From: Amphiduros pacificus
Lineage: Eukaryota; Annelida; Polychaeta; Phyllodocida; Hesionidae
Assembly: GCA_949316495.1 (NCBI GenBank)
Contig: OX439000.1
Coordinates: 66,327,070 to 66,391,069 of the forward strand
Reading direction: 5' to 3'
DNA: 64,000 nt
The notes under the pieces were generated by a model. That model made no database searches. It had not been told where the DNA came from and saw only the letters and a program-made list of their open reading frames with translations. Of this stretch, positions 61,050-64,000 are shown piece after piece; position 1 is the first letter of the stretch, and each line of letters opens with the position of its first letter. The position numbers and the translations under genes were made by a program.

Positions 61050-64000
61050 TACATTTGATGTTTCACAGGTTCCAAGTTTAGCCTATAATTCCATATATTA
61101 TACACACAAATTTACCTTGTGAATGTCCTTTTGATATTATTCCAATATACAAACTGATTATATTTATATCATTTACATTTTAATACTTAAAGGATAAGAA
61201 AAATAAGAAAGAACGTATCACAATTCTGGTTGAAAAACTCCAAATAATTTTTTGCTGTGTTTTTAGTGCTGGCACTGTATGTAGATGATGCGGTTATATG
61301 TAAAGTCTATCCCCCTGTTGATACGGGCTTGTCGTAAACTTTAATTAGTAGCAGAGGAAGCTGAGAATAGCTAGTTGGGTCTGCATGAATGATAAATCTG
61401 TCATTATCACCAGTCAGACATTCAATTATCGCCCTAGAGATACATCACGTTAACATTGTGAGGTAAACCCAATCGCCACTTGTGTAAACAATTAGCAAAT
61501 ACTCTCTATACAACTAAAAGCAATGGTGCAAATCACAGTATTCTTCTCTGTTTTAATCTCTCACTCCATTATCTGGGCTAGAAAAGTGAAGGAGGTTTAA
61601 AACCAGCAGAGGCCCACATAATCCATTATCTTCCCTCCAACTTTATAACTAAAAGGGGATATAATCAACCTGAGACACTGCAGAATAAAATCTACATGCA
61701 AAATTATTGTTTCAAGCGACGCTTAATTTACAAAGATTCTGTAGATTGTATATTGCCAATTGTGTCAAATGATATATTTTTAATTTGGAAAGATGTCCTT
61801 TCCAGGAAGCTTTCATATGAGTTGTTAACTGTCTGGCTTTTTTTAGTTTGGCTAGAAAACAGGCCAAAACTACAAAACATTTTTCAAGTGCATTCATCAA
61901 TATGGTTTTAAATTAAAACTATTGCATCGCTCCTCATATAAATCAGCCTATTCTAACGAAAAAAATTCAAAGTTTTGAGATTATCCTGGTTAGCTTATCT
62001 ATGTCACTTAACAGACGTCAAGGAAACTCTGACAAAACATTGTGAGGAAATAAGATCAGAGATCAGGTGTAATTTCTCCAGAGACGTGTATTTATGCTGT
62101 ATATACAGGCATATGTGTTACTCTCTCACAAGGTAGTTAGACTGGATCAGTATATATTTGTTGTACTCAGACCAGAATGATGTTAAACAGATAACACTAA
62201 TATGAGAAGTGAACAAAAGTGTCAGAGTGCTTCAAGAAATTAACACAAAGAGCATATTTGTGATAAATTTAACATACTCTGTGACATGATGTGAGATGAT
62301 GTTTATCATTTGCTTTTGAGGTGGCATATGTTCAGATATTATCCATTCTTACTGAAAGCCTCAGGTGAAATTCCAGCAAGAATCATCAGGCCATCTGAGA
62401 TTGCAACATGTCCCACTTTGTATAGAACTCTATCTATTTGCTTTGTGACGTTACAGCCCACATTGGGACGATTCTTAAACATCTTGCAAGATGCCTCAAT
62501 TGTGTGTTGTGCTATTTTTTTCAAATCGGGCTTTCATTTTCGAAATGCTGGACTTCGTGGATCCTAATAAATATTGTTTTAAATAATAAATGAAAGCATT
62601 TACCCCTCCATTCTTAAAAGATCTGTTCCCAAGCAGAACTTCAAAGTGCAAAATATGTTGTGGTGCAATGGTGTGAATAGATCTGAATTCTGCAAATATT
62701 TTCCCATGTGCCATAATAGCCTGTCATCATTTTATAAATATAAATTATCCATATTTCAGAGAAAATTAACATTTAACAAAAACCAAAGCAGGCAGATGCA
62801 TCAGGATTTGCCAGAATTAAGTAAACCAGAAGTTGCAGAAACTGGAAGGGGCAGGAAAAAAATGAATGATAATTTTGAAATGGAATATTTGTTTAAAAAT
62901 AAACATACATGATTGAAAGTAATATTATGGACTATGGACTGCATATAATACAGGGAAGGTGTAAACAATATCTAATTTTGTATGGAAAGACATGACATGC
63001 TGTGAATTAAATGTGAAGAAAAGTGTTAACATAGTAACAGATATGAATGTTCGTGCAATGCTTATGGTAGGCAGATAGAAAATAACCTTCCAGTGGGATA
63101 TAATTATTCATGATATTATGAATAATGCAGTCAAGACAATAAAGAGAGGGGTGGCCAAGTAGGAAACAGAGCTTCATTGTTAACAGCCATAAACACTAGC
63201 ATTAAGAAAAAAAATCAATTAATTTTGGATGAGTAAGATTTGTAGGAAAGGCTAGCGGTGAATTTAGCCAGGCATGTGGGGTGCAACAGAGACTTTGATG
63301 TGGTCAATGTCCGCAGTCGTATCCATCAACACACTCATTTATTATGGAACACCATGCTCTACTACAGGTTAGGTGCCATTGCCGGTGTCGACGACCACCC
63401 ACCAAACAAAGGCATAAACAATTATGCAAGACTATGGCTCTTTTTGTACTCTCCAAATTCTCCAAATTGCCATTCTCTGGTGAATGGAAACTATGAAAAA
63501 ACCTTGACTCAAGAATCTAGCCTAGGAAATGGTCTGAAGTGTTAAGACTTGTGGGAGCAATCATAATTGATCTAATTAAAGCTGTAAGTTGAAAAAAACA
63601 TTTCTACATGATGTATTGACAGTCTCCATACAATTAGTGCTGAATGAAAAAAAGTTTAATGACAGATGCATAAATCTTATTGCTCAAATAATGGTTTGGA
63701 AAAGAGGGTATCTGCTTAGCGTATGCTTAGTTATACACAGAATAATCAGGCAGAGATGCTAACACCTACATAATGACACTGCAGCGATGATATGAATCAA
63801 CACTATTACTCAGGATAGATCATTGGCCACACAATAAATGCTAATTGGTGAGAAGTGGACAGAGTTGAAGTGATTATTGTTGTCGTGTGTAGCGATCTCT
63901 TGCTCTATCTGGGCCATAATAGGCAATAGGCCACTGCACAGTTCCTCATTTCCATTGCTCACTGAATTGCCTCAAAACCTGGCGAAAGAAGGTGTGCAAG
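61050..64000. other. Gene-free AT-rich stretch to the window end
   Basis: About 3 kb with short open frames on both strands (95 codons or fewer). The pair around 62310-62567 (+) and 62339-62524 (-) overlap each other and neither is recognisable. A 20-bp phrase AGAAGTGAACAAAAGTGTCA at 62205-62224 is identical to 37273-37292, just before array G. Nothing else was supported. Confidence 0.45.

Noticed and set aside
62310-62567. An 85-codon forward frame and a 61-codon minus frame over the same DNA
   Set aside because: Overlapping open frames on both strands without recognisable motifs or splice borders are expected by chance.

Overview
The window looks like intergenic or intronic DNA from an animal nuclear genome, most likely a marine invertebrate. 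It is AT-rich, has no long open reading frame outside tandem repeats, and carries fragments of dispersed repeats, a tRNA-derived SINE and small terminal-inverted-repeat (TIR) elements. Some dispersed pieces (AAGGTCA-type blocks, and a tail with TTTTTGTTGACAGA followed by short ACACATGGA-like strings) recall repeats I associate with molluscs. That placement is an impression, not a demonstrated identity. I see no bacterial operon, CRISPR array, rRNA or bona fide tRNA gene. I also see no retrovirus, LTR or other capsid- or envelope-bearing element that I could support.

The dominant feature is tandem repetition. Eight unrelated arrays occupy about a third of the window: a 31-bp unit (1-1845), a purine-rich pentamer-based array (3655-4471), a 47-bp unit (4472-4952), a second unrelated 31-bp unit (5226-6985, decaying to about 7170), a 36/40-bp unit (21912-23813), a 12-bp unit (24471-24850), a 35/36-bp unit (37288-39277) and a very large 55-bp satellite (46942-58371). 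The 55-bp array runs for 206 periods with one single-base length change and contains nested higher-order duplications of 10, 31 and about 60 units. Apparent long proteins in the arrays, such as repeats of YDQV, LSYLS or WMDLSWPGG, are by-products of repeats that lack stop codons.

Between the arrays lie mobile-element remains. The clearest is a 197-bp tRNA-like SINE (38775-38971) inside the 35-bp array with a 14-bp target duplication. A 60-bp insert with a TTATTATTAT tail sits twice in the first array, each time flanked by GATAT, and was copied together with its surroundings. Around 41978-42427 there is a perfect inverted repeat with 65-bp arms beside a 307-bp segment bounded by 21-bp inverted repeats. 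Other TIR or hairpin elements lie at 11018-11612, 43740-43878 and 60376-61049. Old decayed repeats fill parts of 11.6-13.5, 21.5-21.9, 27.5-27.8, 31.5-33.1 and 45.7-46.2 kb.

Gene content is minimal. Candidates are a 55-bp exon with good splice signals at 59594-59648 (+), a 44-codon ORF with a signal-peptide-like start and a following AATAAA at 25056-25190 (+), and a protein-like stretch on the minus strand at 8842-9138 that I cannot assign. None is certain. The most notable material is structural: the length-locked 55-bp satellite with palindromic cores, the perfect 65-bp hairpin and the dated insertions inside arrays.
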